The notes under the pieces are model-generated. The model searched no databases. It saw only the letters and a program-made list of their open reading frames with translations, and had not been told where the DNA came from. Below, in pieces: positions 50,111 through 58,308 of a stretch of 64,000 nucleotides of DNA; the first letter of the stretch is position 1, and each line of letters opens with the position of its first letter. Made by a program: the position numbers and the translations under genes. The stretch is taken from NCBI GenBank assembly GCA_900767025.1, contig CAAFXS010000014.1, positions 95,229 to 159,228 on the forward strand, written 5' to 3'. The stretch comes from Clostridia bacterium. Lineage in GTDB: Bacteria; Bacillota; Clostridia; Oscillospirales; Acutalibacteraceae.

Positions 50111-50237
50111 TTGAGTCACTCCAATCTTCTTAATCTGAAACGGAAAAAGCGTCGTACTGACAGGAAAACAGTCGTTTTCCGTTTCAGCTTTACGGCACAA
50201 AAACTGCCGTCAACACGCAGATTTCCATTTTATGATG
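50111..50237 (-). promoter_or_regulatory. Structured rpoB leader RNA
   Basis: About 127 nt from the predicted transcript start to rpoB. On the minus strand a hairpin GGAAAAC-GACT-GTTTTCC (50163-50180) overlaps one arm of a longer stem, CTGAAACGGAAAA with TTTTTCCGTTTCAG (50135-50188), so the two cannot form together. A third hairpin (ACGGCA...TGCCGT) lies further upstream. The ribosome binding site is outside the stems. Transcriptional or processing control is possible. Confidence 0.5.
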
Positions 50238-50243
50238 CCATTT

Positions 50244-50272
50244 AATATATAACATTAAATATTCTGTGTCAA
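50244..50272 (-). promoter_or_regulatory. Predicted promoter of the rpoB-tuf operon
   Basis: Minus-strand consensus TTGACA and TATATT with 17-nt spacing. It is the only good promoter upstream of rpoB and would drive the whole 12-kb operon. Confidence 0.75.
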
Positions 50273-50365
50273 GAGAAATTTTAAGATATTTACAGGATGT
50301 ACAAAAAGTTTTTGAACTACTGTGCCAAGTGTTTCTTATTATTGTTGAAATTTTTGTTATTTTCA

Positions 50366-50394
50366 TTGATTTAGACACAATCATTTGATATAAT
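50366..50394 (+). promoter_or_regulatory. Predicted promoter of the peptide-binding lipoprotein gene
   Basis: TTGATT, a 17-nt spacer and TATAAT, giving a very short 5' leader of about 12 nt with GGTGA as the binding site. It is divergent from the rpoB promoter. Confidence 0.6.
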
Positions 50395-50412
50395 GCTAAA
50401 CGGTGAATAATA

Positions 50413-52056
50413 ATGAAAAAAATTAAAAGAATTACATCTCTTATACTTTGCTTTGTTTTAACTGCAGTAATGCTTTCAGCCTGCGGTTCAAATGACGGCA
50501 GAATTGATTTTATATATCCCTTTGAGGGTAATATAGTCAGCTTTGACCCACAGATATCATCAACGGCTGATGAATTTCTTATAATCGAAAACTGCTTTGA
50601 AGGGCTTGTCAGAATTCGCGATAACGGCGAAGCAGTTCCCGGCGTTGCTGAAAGCTGGGACATAAGCCCCGACGGAAAAACATATACATTTAAGCTTAAA
50701 AAAGGCACAAAATGGAGAATTAAGGAGGACAGCAGCATAACGGAGCTTATGGGTGATGATTTCAATCCCGACATCACCGCTCACGATTTTGTTTTTGCTC
50801 TGCAAAGGACAGCCGACCCTGTTACCGACAGTCCCCTGTTTTCCTATTTTTCAAACATTGTCAATGCGTCGGAGGTTCATTCCGGCAAATCCTCGGCGGA
50901 CAGGCTTGGAGTAAGTGCAGCCGATGACTACACACTTGTCATTCAGCTGAAAAGCCCTGATGACAGCTTTTTAAGCACGCTGACCACTGCGGCGGCAATG
51001 CCCTGCAACGAGGATTTTTTCAATGCTACCAAGGGCAGATACGGTCTCGGACTTGGCTACACAATGTTTAATGGGCAGTTTTATGTAAGCTCCGTTCTTG
51101 AAAGCTCCTACATTCTCAAAAACAACGGTATGTATACCGGCGATCATCCTGCAAAGGTTACGGATATTACCCTAAACATAACCGACGGTGATGCGGACAT
51201 TGCAAAGAATTTGAAAAACGGCTACTACGACTGTGCATATATAACAGGCAGTGAGTACGAACAGCTTAATGACAGCAAAATATCCGTTACCCCCTACTCA
51301 AACAAAATGTGGGGTATTGTTCTCAACAAAAACAGACAGATATTCACTAACAGCGATTTAAGGCAGGCGGTATGCCTCAGTGTGTCAAGACCCGAAACAA
51401 GCGAGCATCCTTATTTCACCTCTGCCACAGGCATAACTCCTCCAAGCTGTTCAATAGGTAATGACTCTGCAGACAAGGCAATAGGCACAACGGTTTATAA
51501 TCAGGACACGGCAAAGGCGGTTGAGCTTTGGCGTAAGGGTCTTGAGGAGGAAAAATTCACCTCGGCACAGCTTACAATGATTGTTACCGAGGATATGGAG
51601 GAAATTGCAAAGCAGCTTGTTCAGGGCATACAGGGCAGTATCGGCGAAATATCAAGCTACGGAAAGGACGGCAAAATTTCCTTTTCATTAAAGATAGAGG
51701 TACTAAACAAAAGCGATTTCGGCACGGCTTTTTCAAACGGTGAATACGATTTGGCGCTTTACTGCTTTGAGTCCGGCAGCAGTAATGCCGTAACCTTCAT
51801 AAATTCAATACTTAACGGCGGTTATATCGGTGAGCTTGACGGTGCACAGCAGGCGGTTAAAAAAGCGCAAAACGCCTCCTCGGCAGATTTGGCGTCTGCC
51901 TGCAAAAAAGCAGAGCAGGAAATTTTAGGCGATTATTCCCTGCTGCCGTTATTTTATGAGTCGTCATATTACGCCTGCGCAAAGGGCGTCAGCGGAGTGG
52001 ATTTCCACCCGGGAAGCGGAAGGATTAGTTTTGTAAATGCAACGAGAGAAGATTAA
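50413..52056 (+). CDS. Family 5 extracellular solute-binding lipoprotein (oligopeptide type)
   Basis: 547 residues with a lipoprotein signal (LTAVMLSAC, lipid-modified Cys at 24). The family 5 signature is visible in the early SFDPQISSTADEFLIIENCFEGLVR and AESWDISPDGKTYTFKLKKG segments. Such proteins deliver peptides or other solutes to ABC permeases, but no permease or ATPase gene is adjacent, so it is an orphan binding protein here. The 3' end overlaps the VanZ-like gene by 20 nt. Confidence 0.9.
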   Translation: MKKIKRITSLILCFVLTAVMLSACGSNDGRIDFIYPFEGNIVSFDPQISSTADEFLIIENCFEGLVRIRDNGEAVPGVAESWDISPDGKTYTFKLKKGTKWRIKEDSSITELMGDDFNPDITAHDFVFALQRTADPVTDSPLFSYFSNIVNASEVHSGKSSADRLGVSAADDYTLVIQLKSPDDSFLSTLTTAAAMPCNEDFFNATKGRYGLGLGYTMFNGQFYVSSVLESSYILKNNGMYTGDHPAKVTDITLNITDGDADIAKNLKNGYYDCAYITGSEYEQLNDSKISVTPYSNKMWGIVLNKNRQIFTNSDLRQAVCLSVSRPETSEHPYFTSATGITPPSCSIGNDSADKAIGTTVYNQDTAKAVELWRKGLEEEKFTSAQLTMIVTEDMEEIAKQLVQGIQGSIGEISSYGKDGKISFSLKIEVLNKSDFGTAFSNGEYDLALYCFESGSSNAVTFINSILNGGYIGELDGAQQAVKKAQNASSADLASACKKAEQEILGDYSLLPLFYESSYYACAKGVSGVDFHPGSGRISFVNATRED

Positions 52057-52495
52057 AATTTATTTAAGCTGGGCTTTAACCGTCATATGTATGGGTGTTA
52101 TTTTTTGGCTCAGCTCAAGAACCGCCGAGGAATCCTCACAGCAAAGCGGAATAATACTGCAATGGCTGACAAAGCTTTTCGGCGACAATGGGTTTACGGA
52201 TTTCATTGTACGAAAGCTTGCCCATTTCCTTGAATTCACCGGACTTTGCTTTTTGGTTAGCAATGCACTGTATCAAACAAGAGGCAGGCTCTCTCCTGTT
52301 CTCGCCACGGTGATTACATCAGTCTACGCCGTAAGCGACGAGGTGCATCAGATTTTTGTTCCCGGGCGTTCCTGTCAGATTACGGATTGGGCAATTGACA
52401 CCTGCGGTGCTGTTTTGGGTTGTGCTATATTCTTTCTTCTGCTGATTTTAGTACGCAAAGTATCAAAAAAGCCCATTGACACGGCAGATAATTAG
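52037..52495 (+). CDS. VanZ-like membrane protein
   Basis: 152 residues with four membrane helices. VanZ family marks are FWLSSRTAEESSQQS, VRKLAHFLEFTGLCFLV and SDEVHQIFVPGRSCQITDWAIDTCGA. The family is linked to teicoplanin tolerance in enterococci, but most homologues have no known role. Translation probably depends on the overlapping upstream gene. Confidence 0.9.
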   Translation: MQREKIKIYLSWALTVICMGVIFWLSSRTAEESSQQSGIILQWLTKLFGDNGFTDFIVRKLAHFLEFTGLCFLVSNALYQTRGRLSPVLATVITSVYAVSDEVHQIFVPGRSCQITDWAIDTCGAVLGCAIFFLLLILVRKVSKKPIDTADN

Positions 52496-52503
52496 TTTAT
52501 AAT
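52476..52503 (+). promoter_or_regulatory. Predicted promoter of nagB
   Basis: A consensus TTGACA and TATAAT with 16-nt spacing, the -35 box lying inside the last codons of the VanZ-like gene, 34 nt before nagB. Confidence 0.7.
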
Positions 52504-52536
52504 AATATGTAAATAAATGGATAAGAGGTACATAAT

Positions 52537-53262
52537 ATGAATGTTTTGATTTACGATAACGAGGAGCAAATCGGAATTGCCGCAGGTAACTATATGTGCG
52601 GTCAGGTGCTTGCAAAGCCTGATTCCGTTTTAGGTCTTGCCACAGGCTCAACACCCCTTAAGCCCTACGGCCATATGATTAAGCTTTACGAAAACGGTGC
52701 CGTTGATTTCAGCAAGGTTACCACCTTTAATCTTGACGAATACTGCAACCTTGATGTTAACGATGTTAATTCATACCACAGCTTTATGCATAAAAATCTT
52801 TTTGACCACGTTAATATTCCCGAAGAAAATATCAATTTCCTTGACGGCAACGCAGTGGATTTGGAGCAGGAATGTAAGGAATACGAGAAAAAGATTAAGG
52901 ACAAGGGCGGTATTGATATTCAGCTTTTGGGTATCGGTTCAAACGGTCATATTGCTTTCAACGAGCCCAGCGACAGCTTTCAGCGTTGGAGCCATGTTGT
53001 TGCCCTTAAGGAAAGCACAATTAAGGACAACAGCAGATTTTTCAAATCAATTGACGAGGTGCCGACCCACGCAGTAACAATGGGTATCGGCTCAATTATG
53101 CAGGCTAAAAGAATTTTAATCATTGCTTTGGGCGAAAATAAGGCTAAGGCAATTAAACAGCTTATTGACGGTAATGTAACGCCACAGTGCCCCGCATCCG
53201 TTCTTCAGTTCCACACTGATGTAACACTTATGCTGGACAAGGGCGCCGCATCTCTTATCTAA
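52537..53262 (+). CDS. nagB: Glucosamine-6-phosphate deaminase
   Basis: 241-residue enzyme converting glucosamine-6-phosphate to fructose-6-phosphate and ammonia. The phosphate loop GLATGSTPLKPY, TFNLDEYCNLD and the active-site GIGSNGHIAFNEPSDSF are intact; Asn rather than Asp in the last motif matches the Gram-positive form. nagA is not adjacent. metG follows by 12 nt. Confidence 0.95.
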   Translation: MNVLIYDNEEQIGIAAGNYMCGQVLAKPDSVLGLATGSTPLKPYGHMIKLYENGAVDFSKVTTFNLDEYCNLDVNDVNSYHSFMHKNLFDHVNIPEENINFLDGNAVDLEQECKEYEKKIKDKGGIDIQLLGIGSNGHIAFNEPSDSFQRWSHVVALKESTIKDNSRFFKSIDEVPTHAVTMGIGSIMQAKRILIIALGENKAKAIKQLIDGNVTPQCPASVLQFHTDVTLMLDKGAASLI

Positions 53263-53274
53263 CGGAGGATAAAT

Positions 53275-55224
53275 ATGGAAGAAAAAGAAAAGTATTATAT
53301 AACCACACCGATTTATTACCCCAGCGGTAATCCCCATATCGGTCACTGCTACACCACTGTTGCCTGTGACTCAATCGCAAGATACAGAAGAATGCAGGGC
53401 AAGGATGTTATATTCCTTACCGGCACTGACGAGCACGGACTTAAAATTGAGCAAAAGGCTAACGAAAAAGGCATAACACCAAAGCAATATGTTGATGAAA
53501 TTGTTGAAATATTCAAAAAGCTTTGGAGCTATATGAACATCAGCTACGACAGATATATCAGAACAACTGACGATTATCATATCGAAACCGTACAGAAAAT
53601 TTTTAAGGATTTGTACGACAAGGGATATATCTACAAGGGAAAATATGTCGGCAAATACTTTACCCCCTGCGAGTCCTTCTGGACTGAAAGCCAGCTTGTT
53701 GACGGCAAATGCCCGGAGTGCGGCAGAGAGGTAACAGAAGCTGAGGAGGAAGCCTATTTCTTCAAAATTTCTCCATTTTCAGACAGGATTGAAAAGCTGC
53801 TTTTGGAAACCGATTATCTTCAGCCCCGTTCCCGTGCAGTTGAGCTTGTAAACAATTTCATCAAGCCGGGGCTTGAGGATGTATGTGTTTCAAGAACATC
53901 CTTCACCTGGGGTGTTCCTGTCAGCTTTGATGAAAAGCATGTTGTATATGTTTGGATAGACGCACTTTCAAACTATATATCCGCTCTGGGCTATGACAAT
54001 GACAAATACACTGATTTTGATAGATTCTGGCCTGCCGATTTGCATATGGTTGCAAAGGATATTATGCGTTTTCACGCAATTATTTGGCCTGCAATGCTTA
54101 TGGCACTTGAGCTTCCTTTGCCAAAGCACCTTGCTGTTCACGGCTGGATTACCTTTAACGGTCAAAAAATGAGCAAGTCAATCGGCAATGTTGTTGACCC
54201 CCTTGTTCTTGGCGAACGCTACGGTGCAGATGCAATAAGATATCATATTTTGAGAGAAATGGCTCTCGGTGCAGACAGCTCCTTCTCAAATGAAATTATG
54301 ATTAACAGAATTAACTCCGACCTTGCAAATGATTTAGGCAACCTTGTTTCAAGAACCGTTGCAATGGTTGAAAAATACTTTGGCGGAGTTATCCCTGCAG
54401 AGAAGGAAAGTGATGAGCTTGACAATGAGCTTATCAATATGGCTCTTGCTTTAAGAGAAAAGGTTGACGGCTTTATTGATGAAACACAGCTCAATAACGC
54501 TCTTGCGGAAATTTTCAAGGTTATTTCAAGAGCAAACAAGTATATCGACGAAACAACTCCGTGGATTTTAGGCAAGGATGAAAGCAAAAAAGCAAGGCTT
54601 GCCTGCGTGCTTTACAATTTGCTTGAGGTAATAAGAATAAGCACAACTCTCCTTTCCTGCTTTATGCCCACAACTATGCCAAAGGTTTGGGAGCAGATAG
54701 GCGCAGACAATGAGCTTATCACCTACGAAAACGCAGGAAAATTCGGTGTTCTTCCACAAGATGTTAAGGTTTGCAAGGGTCCTGCCCTTTTCCCGAGAAT
54801 TGATGTTGACAAGGAAATAGAGGAGCTTAACGCCCTTATTGCCAAGCAGGCTGAGGAGGCACAGAAGGCACAGCAAAAGCCTCAGATTGAAGGTTTGGCA
54901 GAAATTGCCTTTGATGACTTTTCAAAGGTTGAGCTTAGGGTGGCAAAAATAACCGCCTGCGAGCCTATCAAAAAAGCAAAAAAGCTCCTTAAAATAATGG
55001 TTGATGACGGCACGGCAGAGCCAAGGCAGATTGTTTCAGGCATTGCACCCTGGTACAAGCCTGAAGATTTAATCGGCAAAAGCGTTGTAATCGTTGCTAA
55101 TCTCAAGCCTGCAAAGCTTTGCGGTGAAATCAGCAACGGTATGCTCCTGGCAGGTGATGTCAGCGAGGATGATGTTAAGGTGCTCTTTGTTGACGGTATG
55201 CCGGCAGGAACTAAAATAAGATAA
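53275..55224 (+). CDS. metG: Methionyl-tRNA synthetase
   Basis: 649-residue class I synthetase. HIGH is seen in SGNPHIGHCY and KMSKS in GQKMSKSIGN. The zinc knuckle includes CESFW and CPECGREV. A C-terminal tRNA-binding OB domain (about 545-649, FDDFSKVELRVAKI) is joined by a charged linker rich in Ala, Gln and Glu. GGAGG precedes the ATG, and tatD follows by 17 nt, a common pairing. Confidence 0.96.
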   Translation: MEEKEKYYITTPIYYPSGNPHIGHCYTTVACDSIARYRRMQGKDVIFLTGTDEHGLKIEQKANEKGITPKQYVDEIVEIFKKLWSYMNISYDRYIRTTDDYHIETVQKIFKDLYDKGYIYKGKYVGKYFTPCESFWTESQLVDGKCPECGREVTEAEEEAYFFKISPFSDRIEKLLLETDYLQPRSRAVELVNNFIKPGLEDVCVSRTSFTWGVPVSFDEKHVVYVWIDALSNYISALGYDNDKYTDFDRFWPADLHMVAKDIMRFHAIIWPAMLMALELPLPKHLAVHGWITFNGQKMSKSIGNVVDPLVLGERYGADAIRYHILREMALGADSSFSNEIMINRINSDLANDLGNLVSRTVAMVEKYFGGVIPAEKESDELDNELINMALALREKVDGFIDETQLNNALAEIFKVISRANKYIDETTPWILGKDESKKARLACVLYNLLEVIRISTTLLSCFMPTTMPKVWEQIGADNELITYENAGKFGVLPQDVKVCKGPALFPRIDVDKEIEELNALIAKQAEEAQKAQQKPQIEGLAEIAFDDFSKVELRVAKITACEPIKKAKKLLKIMVDDGTAEPRQIVSGIAPWYKPEDLIGKSVVIVANLKPAKLCGEISNGMLLAGDVSEDDVKVLFVDGMPAGTKIR

Positions 55225-55241
55225 AACAAGCAGGTGTAATT

Positions 55242-56006
55242 ATGTATCAAAACATTTTTGATACACATTCGCACTATGATGACAAAAAGTTCAGCCCTGA
55301 CAGAGAAGATTTGTTAAAATCACTTCAAAGTCAGGGCGTTTCTTTGGCAGTAAGCTGCGGATGTGATATTGAAACAACACAGTTCAATTTTGATTTGGCG
55401 CAGGAGTACGATTTTATGTACTTTGCCGCCGGCTTTCATCCCGAATGCCTTGAGGAAGCAAGCCTTGAGGATTTAAAAATCATTGAAAAATTTGCTAAAA
55501 ATAAAAAGTGCGTTGCCATCGGTGAAATCGGTCTTGACTACCACTGGATGTCCTCGTCAAAACAGGTACAGCAGGATTTCTTTGAGGCGCAGATTGACCT
55601 TGCAAAGAAAATGGATTTGCCTGTAATCGTTCACGACAGAGAGGCGCACGGCGATACTCTTGATATTCTAAAAAACACCAAGCCAAAGGGTGTTGTTCAT
55701 TGCTTTTCAGGTTCAAAGGAAATGGCAAGGGAAATCATTAAGCTGGGTATGTATATCGGCTTAAACGGAGTTGTCACCTTTTCAAACGCTCGCAAAAGCC
55801 TTGAGGTAGTTAAGGAAATTCCACTTGACCGCCTTGTGCTTGAAACCGACTGCCCATACCTTGCACCTGTGCCCTTTAGAGGAAAAAGAAACGATTCCTC
55901 CCTTATCCCCCATATTGCCGAAAAAATCGGCTCGGTCTTGAATATGGACACCCAGGAGCTTTTGAACATAACCGCCGAAAACGGAAAAAGATTATACAAT
56001 ATTTAA
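55242..56006 (+). CDS. tatD: TatD family deoxyribonuclease
   Basis: 254-residue TIM-barrel metal-dependent hydrolase. Metal ligands are in FDTHSHYDD, AIGEIGLDYHW, VIVHDREAH, VVHCFSG and ETDCPYLAP. TatD proteins cut DNA and act in repair and quality control. The gene ends just before the left hairpin of repeat copy B. Confidence 0.94.
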   Translation: MYQNIFDTHSHYDDKKFSPDREDLLKSLQSQGVSLAVSCGCDIETTQFNFDLAQEYDFMYFAAGFHPECLEEASLEDLKIIEKFAKNKKCVAIGEIGLDYHWMSSSKQVQQDFFEAQIDLAKKMDLPVIVHDREAHGDTLDILKNTKPKGVVHCFSGSKEMAREIIKLGMYIGLNGVVTFSNARKSLEVVKEIPLDRLVLETDCPYLAPVPFRGKRNDSSLIPHIAEKIGSVLNMDTQELLNITAENGKRLYNI

Positions 56007-56027
56007 AGGGGCTTTTTTAGAGCCCCT
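56007..56027. terminator. Terminator hairpin, left copy (downstream of tatD)
   Basis: AGGGGCT and AGCCCCT arms around a T6-AG loop, beginning at the tatD stop. It is followed directly by the repeat element and matches the hairpin at 56305 apart from one T. Confidence 0.75.
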
Positions 56028-56304
56028 CAGCGTGTAGAAAAAGTCCAAATACAAATTTCTACACGCCGGCAGACTTCGAGAAATGGAACTGAATTTCGCT
56101 TTCTTGCGATAATTGCTGTACGATGGTACCGCTTTATCGCAAAAAGCGAAAAGTGCCTAAAGGCGGCTTGGATTCGATGTCCAAGCCGCCTTTAAAATGT
56201 TATTTGATGTAATTTATACTACGGCAGGAGCAAGCCCCTGCCCTACGAAATATTTAAACCGAATTATATTTAGGCACGGTTCAGACCGCTTTATCGACAG
56301 TCTG
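56028..56304 (+). repeat. Structured terminator-associated repeat element, copy B
   Basis: 277 nt with no gene, between the convergent tatD and hpf genes. It is nearly identical to copy A over its first 168 nt and last 45 nt. The first hairpin is perfect here over 11 bp (GCGTGTAGAAA with TTTCTACACGC). CGCTTT pairs with AAAGCG outside the TTGCGATAA stem; in copy A both changed bases give G-U pairs, which keeps the fold in a plus-strand RNA. The variable middle contains a small CTAC-bounded palindrome. Both flanks are the local AGGGGC terminator hairpin. Confidence 0.85.
56219..56246. repeat. Short CTAC-bounded GC-rich palindrome inside copy B
   Basis: A 28-nt inverted repeat (GGCAGG...CCCTGCC bounded by CTAC and CCTAC) related in its ends to the REP-like repeat near 13.5 kb. 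It is absent from copy A, so it was probably gained after the two copies parted. Confidence 0.5.
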
Positions 56305-56325
56305 AGGGGCTTTTTTTAGAGCCCC
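56305..56325. terminator. Terminator hairpin, right copy (3' of hpf)
   Basis: The same AGGGGC hairpin as the left copy, with seven instead of six T in the loop, followed by TTTTC on the plus strand. It lies 6 nt past the hpf stop and should end hpf transcription from the minus strand. Confidence 0.75.
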
Positions 56326-56331
56326 TTTTCT

Positions 56332-56880
56332 TTATTCACACATCAGCAGGCCGTAGCCGCTGCCTCTTTTATAGATAATCTTTGTTTCGCCGTCAACGCC
56401 AAGATATACAAAAAAGCTGTGACCAAGCATTTCCATCTGAACGATGGCCTCGTCGTCGGTCATCATACGGAGATTAATTGTTTTTCTTCTTTTAATTTCA
56501 ACTGATGATGAGTCAAACTGCTCAAAATCCTCCATTGAAATTTCATCATCAAGGGGAGCGAAAGCCTCTGCAATTTCGTCAATTCCGCCCTTTCTCTTTT
56601 TATCCACCAGATAGGTTTTAAGCTTTCTGATTTTTCTTTTTAAATCATCAACTGCCATATCAACGGCAGGCTCAATTCTGTCAGCCTTTGCCTCACCTCG
56701 AATAAAGAAGCCCACATTCAAAACGGTGATATCGCACTTGTAGCCATCCTTTTTCTTTGCAAGGGTTACATCGAAGGAGGCTGCATCCGGCAGCATTTTT
56801 TCAATCCTTTTAAGTTCTTTTTCAATTCCGTCCTTTGCGCCCTGTTTAAGCTCAAAGCCTCTTGCTGCAATGTTAATCAT
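56332..56880 (-). CDS. hpf: Ribosome hibernation promoting factor, long form
   Basis: 182 residues: an N-terminal ribosome-binding domain (1-100, INIAARGFELKQGAKDGIEK) and a C-terminal dimerisation domain (125-182, VEIKRRKTINLRMMTDDEAIVQMEMLGHSFFVY). It joins two 70S ribosomes into inactive 100S particles in stationary phase. I use the ATG 8 nt after GGCGGAGG and not a longer frame whose start lies in the promoter region. A TATAAT at 56924-56929 with a weak -35 and a CAGG-GAAA-CCTG hairpin lie in its leader. Confidence 0.93.
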   Translation of the reverse strand: MINIAARGFELKQGAKDGIEKELKRIEKMLPDAASFDVTLAKKKDGYKCDITVLNVGFFIRGEAKADRIEPAVDMAVDDLKRKIRKLKTYLVDKKRKGGIDEIAEAFAPLDDEISMEDFEQFDSSSVEIKRRKTINLRMMTDDEAIVQMEMLGHSFFVYLGVDGETKIIYKRGSGYGLLMCE

Positions 56881-56955
56881 AATTTTTACCTCCGCCATGG
56901 AATTCAGGTTTCCCTGTATCTTAATTATACACCTTTTTAACAGTAATAAACAGTA

Positions 56956-56984
56956 TTTACTTTGGCAGTAAAATGTGGTATAAT
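56956..56984 (+). promoter_or_regulatory. Predicted promoter of a small RNA or leader upstream of the XRE gene
   Basis: TTTACT, a 17-nt spacer and a perfect TATAAT, divergent from hpf. Confidence 0.6.
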
Positions 56985-56990
56985 ATTTTG

Positions 56991-57095
56991 GCAACACTAA
57001 CAGCGAAAGCATTAAAAAAATCGTCTTGCAACCGTCGGTTGACATAAAAAATTGCAAATGTAAACCGGGATATATTGAACATCGCCGGTTTTTTT
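56991..57095 (+). ncRNA. Candidate small RNA or attenuated leader
   Basis: About 105 nt between a good promoter and a terminator (AAACCGG/CCGGTTT stem with T7, 57062-57095), without an open frame. An inner CAACCG-TCGGTTG hairpin shares GGTT/AACC sequence with the terminator arms, so alternative pairing is possible. The XRE gene begins 45 nt after the terminator and has no other promoter, so this is either an independent sRNA or a regulated leader. It does not match a riboswitch I know. Confidence 0.45.
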
Positions 57096-57139
57096 GTTAA
57101 TCTTAAGTCACAAAAGAAAATACAGAAAGGATTGACAAT

Positions 57140-57769
57140 ATGGATTTAATAACCGCAAACAGACTTCAGCAGTTAAGGAAAATGAACGGCTACAGCCAGG
57201 AGGTGCTGGCTGAAAAATTAGGCATCAGCCGTCAGTCAATATCAAAGTGGGAAAGGGCAGAGTCCTCCCCTGAAATTGACAATCTTATTGCGCTTGCAAA
57301 AATTTACGGCCTTACTGTTGACGAGCTGCTTGACACAAGCAACGATAAGGTTGTTGTAAAAAATACAAACAAAAAAGAAAGAGACATAAAAGGAAAGCTT
57401 AAATCACTGCTTTCAAAGGCAAACGATTTCGGCATTTATCCAAACGCTGCCAAGGCTCTTTTGCTCTTCCCCTTCCCTATTATAATAGTTGTATTGTATG
57501 TTGCACTTTCAATGATATTTAAAATCTGGCATCCGTTTTGGATTATATTTTTAACAATACCCATTTATTACAGGTTTGCCATTGCCTGCAAGGCAAATAA
57601 CAGAAAGGTGTTTTTCCTGCTTTTGCCGATACCGGAGCTTATTGTAACACTGTTTCTTATCCTCAGCTTTGCAACTCAGGCATGGGGCTACTGTTCTTTA
57701 CTGTTCCTAATCATACCCATCTATTACTGGGCGGCAATGCTGGTTAAAAACAAGGAGATGTCTGAATGA
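57140..57769 (+). CDS. XRE-family regulator with membrane domain
   Basis: 209 residues. An N-terminal helix-turn-helix (LQQLRKMNGYSQEVLAEKLGISRQSISKWE) of the Clostridium/Bacillus XRE type is joined by a basic linker to a C-terminal part with four hydrophobic helices (about 108-205). Such membrane-tethered regulators may respond to envelope signals. The AAAGGA site precedes the ATG. It overlaps the PepSY gene by 4 nt (ATGA). Confidence 0.88.
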   Translation: MDLITANRLQQLRKMNGYSQEVLAEKLGISRQSISKWERAESSPEIDNLIALAKIYGLTVDELLDTSNDKVVVKNTNKKERDIKGKLKSLLSKANDFGIYPNAAKALLLFPFPIIIVVLYVALSMIFKIWHPFWIIFLTIPIYYRFAIACKANNRKVFFLLLPIPELIVTLFLILSFATQAWGYCSLLFLIIPIYYWAAMLVKNKEMSE

Positions 57770-58269
57770 GCAAAAAGGAAAAAAGCATCGTTTTAATAGT
57801 ATTTTTGGTTGTGGCAATCTGCATAGCAGGTTGCGTAGCTGTTTCGGCATTGAGCAAAACTGACAATTCGGTTAAAAGCAATATTTCCGATGAACTCAAA
57901 GATGAGCTTAGCAAGGAGGCTGAAAAGAACAGTACCTCAGCCAATACCGAAGGCACATCAAACAAGAGCACTGAAGGCAGTGTTGAAAACAGCAGTGCTC
58001 AACAAGAAAACGGTGCACAGATTACAACAACCCTGCCTACTCAAAAGCAACGACTTACTCTTGCACAGGCAGAGCTTATCGCACTGAAGGACGCCTGCCT
58101 TGTAAATGATGCCGAAAATGTGGTGTTTACCGAGCAAAAGCTTGATAAGGAAAAGAACGGCGATGTGTGCGAAATAGAATTTTACAACGGTAAAACTCAA
58201 TGGGAATATGAAATTGACGCCTATACAGGTGAAATTCTTTCCTCATCAAGTGAACTTCGTAATAAATGA
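57766..58269 (+). CDS. Membrane-anchored PepSY-domain protein
   Basis: 167 residues: one N-terminal membrane helix (7-28), a Ser/Thr/Asn/Glu-rich linker (30-90) and a C-terminal PepSY domain (about 95-160) with LAQAELIALKDA and WEYEIDAYTGEILSSS. PepSY domains often inhibit proteases or act as envelope sensors. Co-translated with the membrane XRE regulator, with which it may form a sensing pair (inference). Confidence 0.88.
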   Translation: MSKKEKSIVLIVFLVVAICIAGCVAVSALSKTDNSVKSNISDELKDELSKEAEKNSTSANTEGTSNKSTEGSVENSSAQQENGAQITTTLPTQKQRLTLAQAELIALKDACLVNDAENVVFTEQKLDKEKNGDVCEIEFYNGKTQWEYEIDAYTGEILSSSSELRNK

Positions 58270-58270
58270 T

Positions 58271-58307
58271 AAAAGGCTTGTGAATTAAAAAAGTTCACAA
58301 GCCTTTT
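58271..58307. terminator. Bidirectional terminator between the PepSY and DtxR-type genes
   Basis: A 14-bp perfect stem (AAAAGGCTTGTGAA with its complement) over a 9-nt loop, A-rich on one side and T-rich on the other, so it works for both convergent genes. Confidence 0.9.
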
Positions 58308-58308
58308 G

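Noticed and set aside
56028..56304. raiA-type conserved RNA associated with hpf
   Set aside because: The same element occurs at 37 kb with no hpf gene nearby, and here it lies 3' of hpf, so the association is positional chance.
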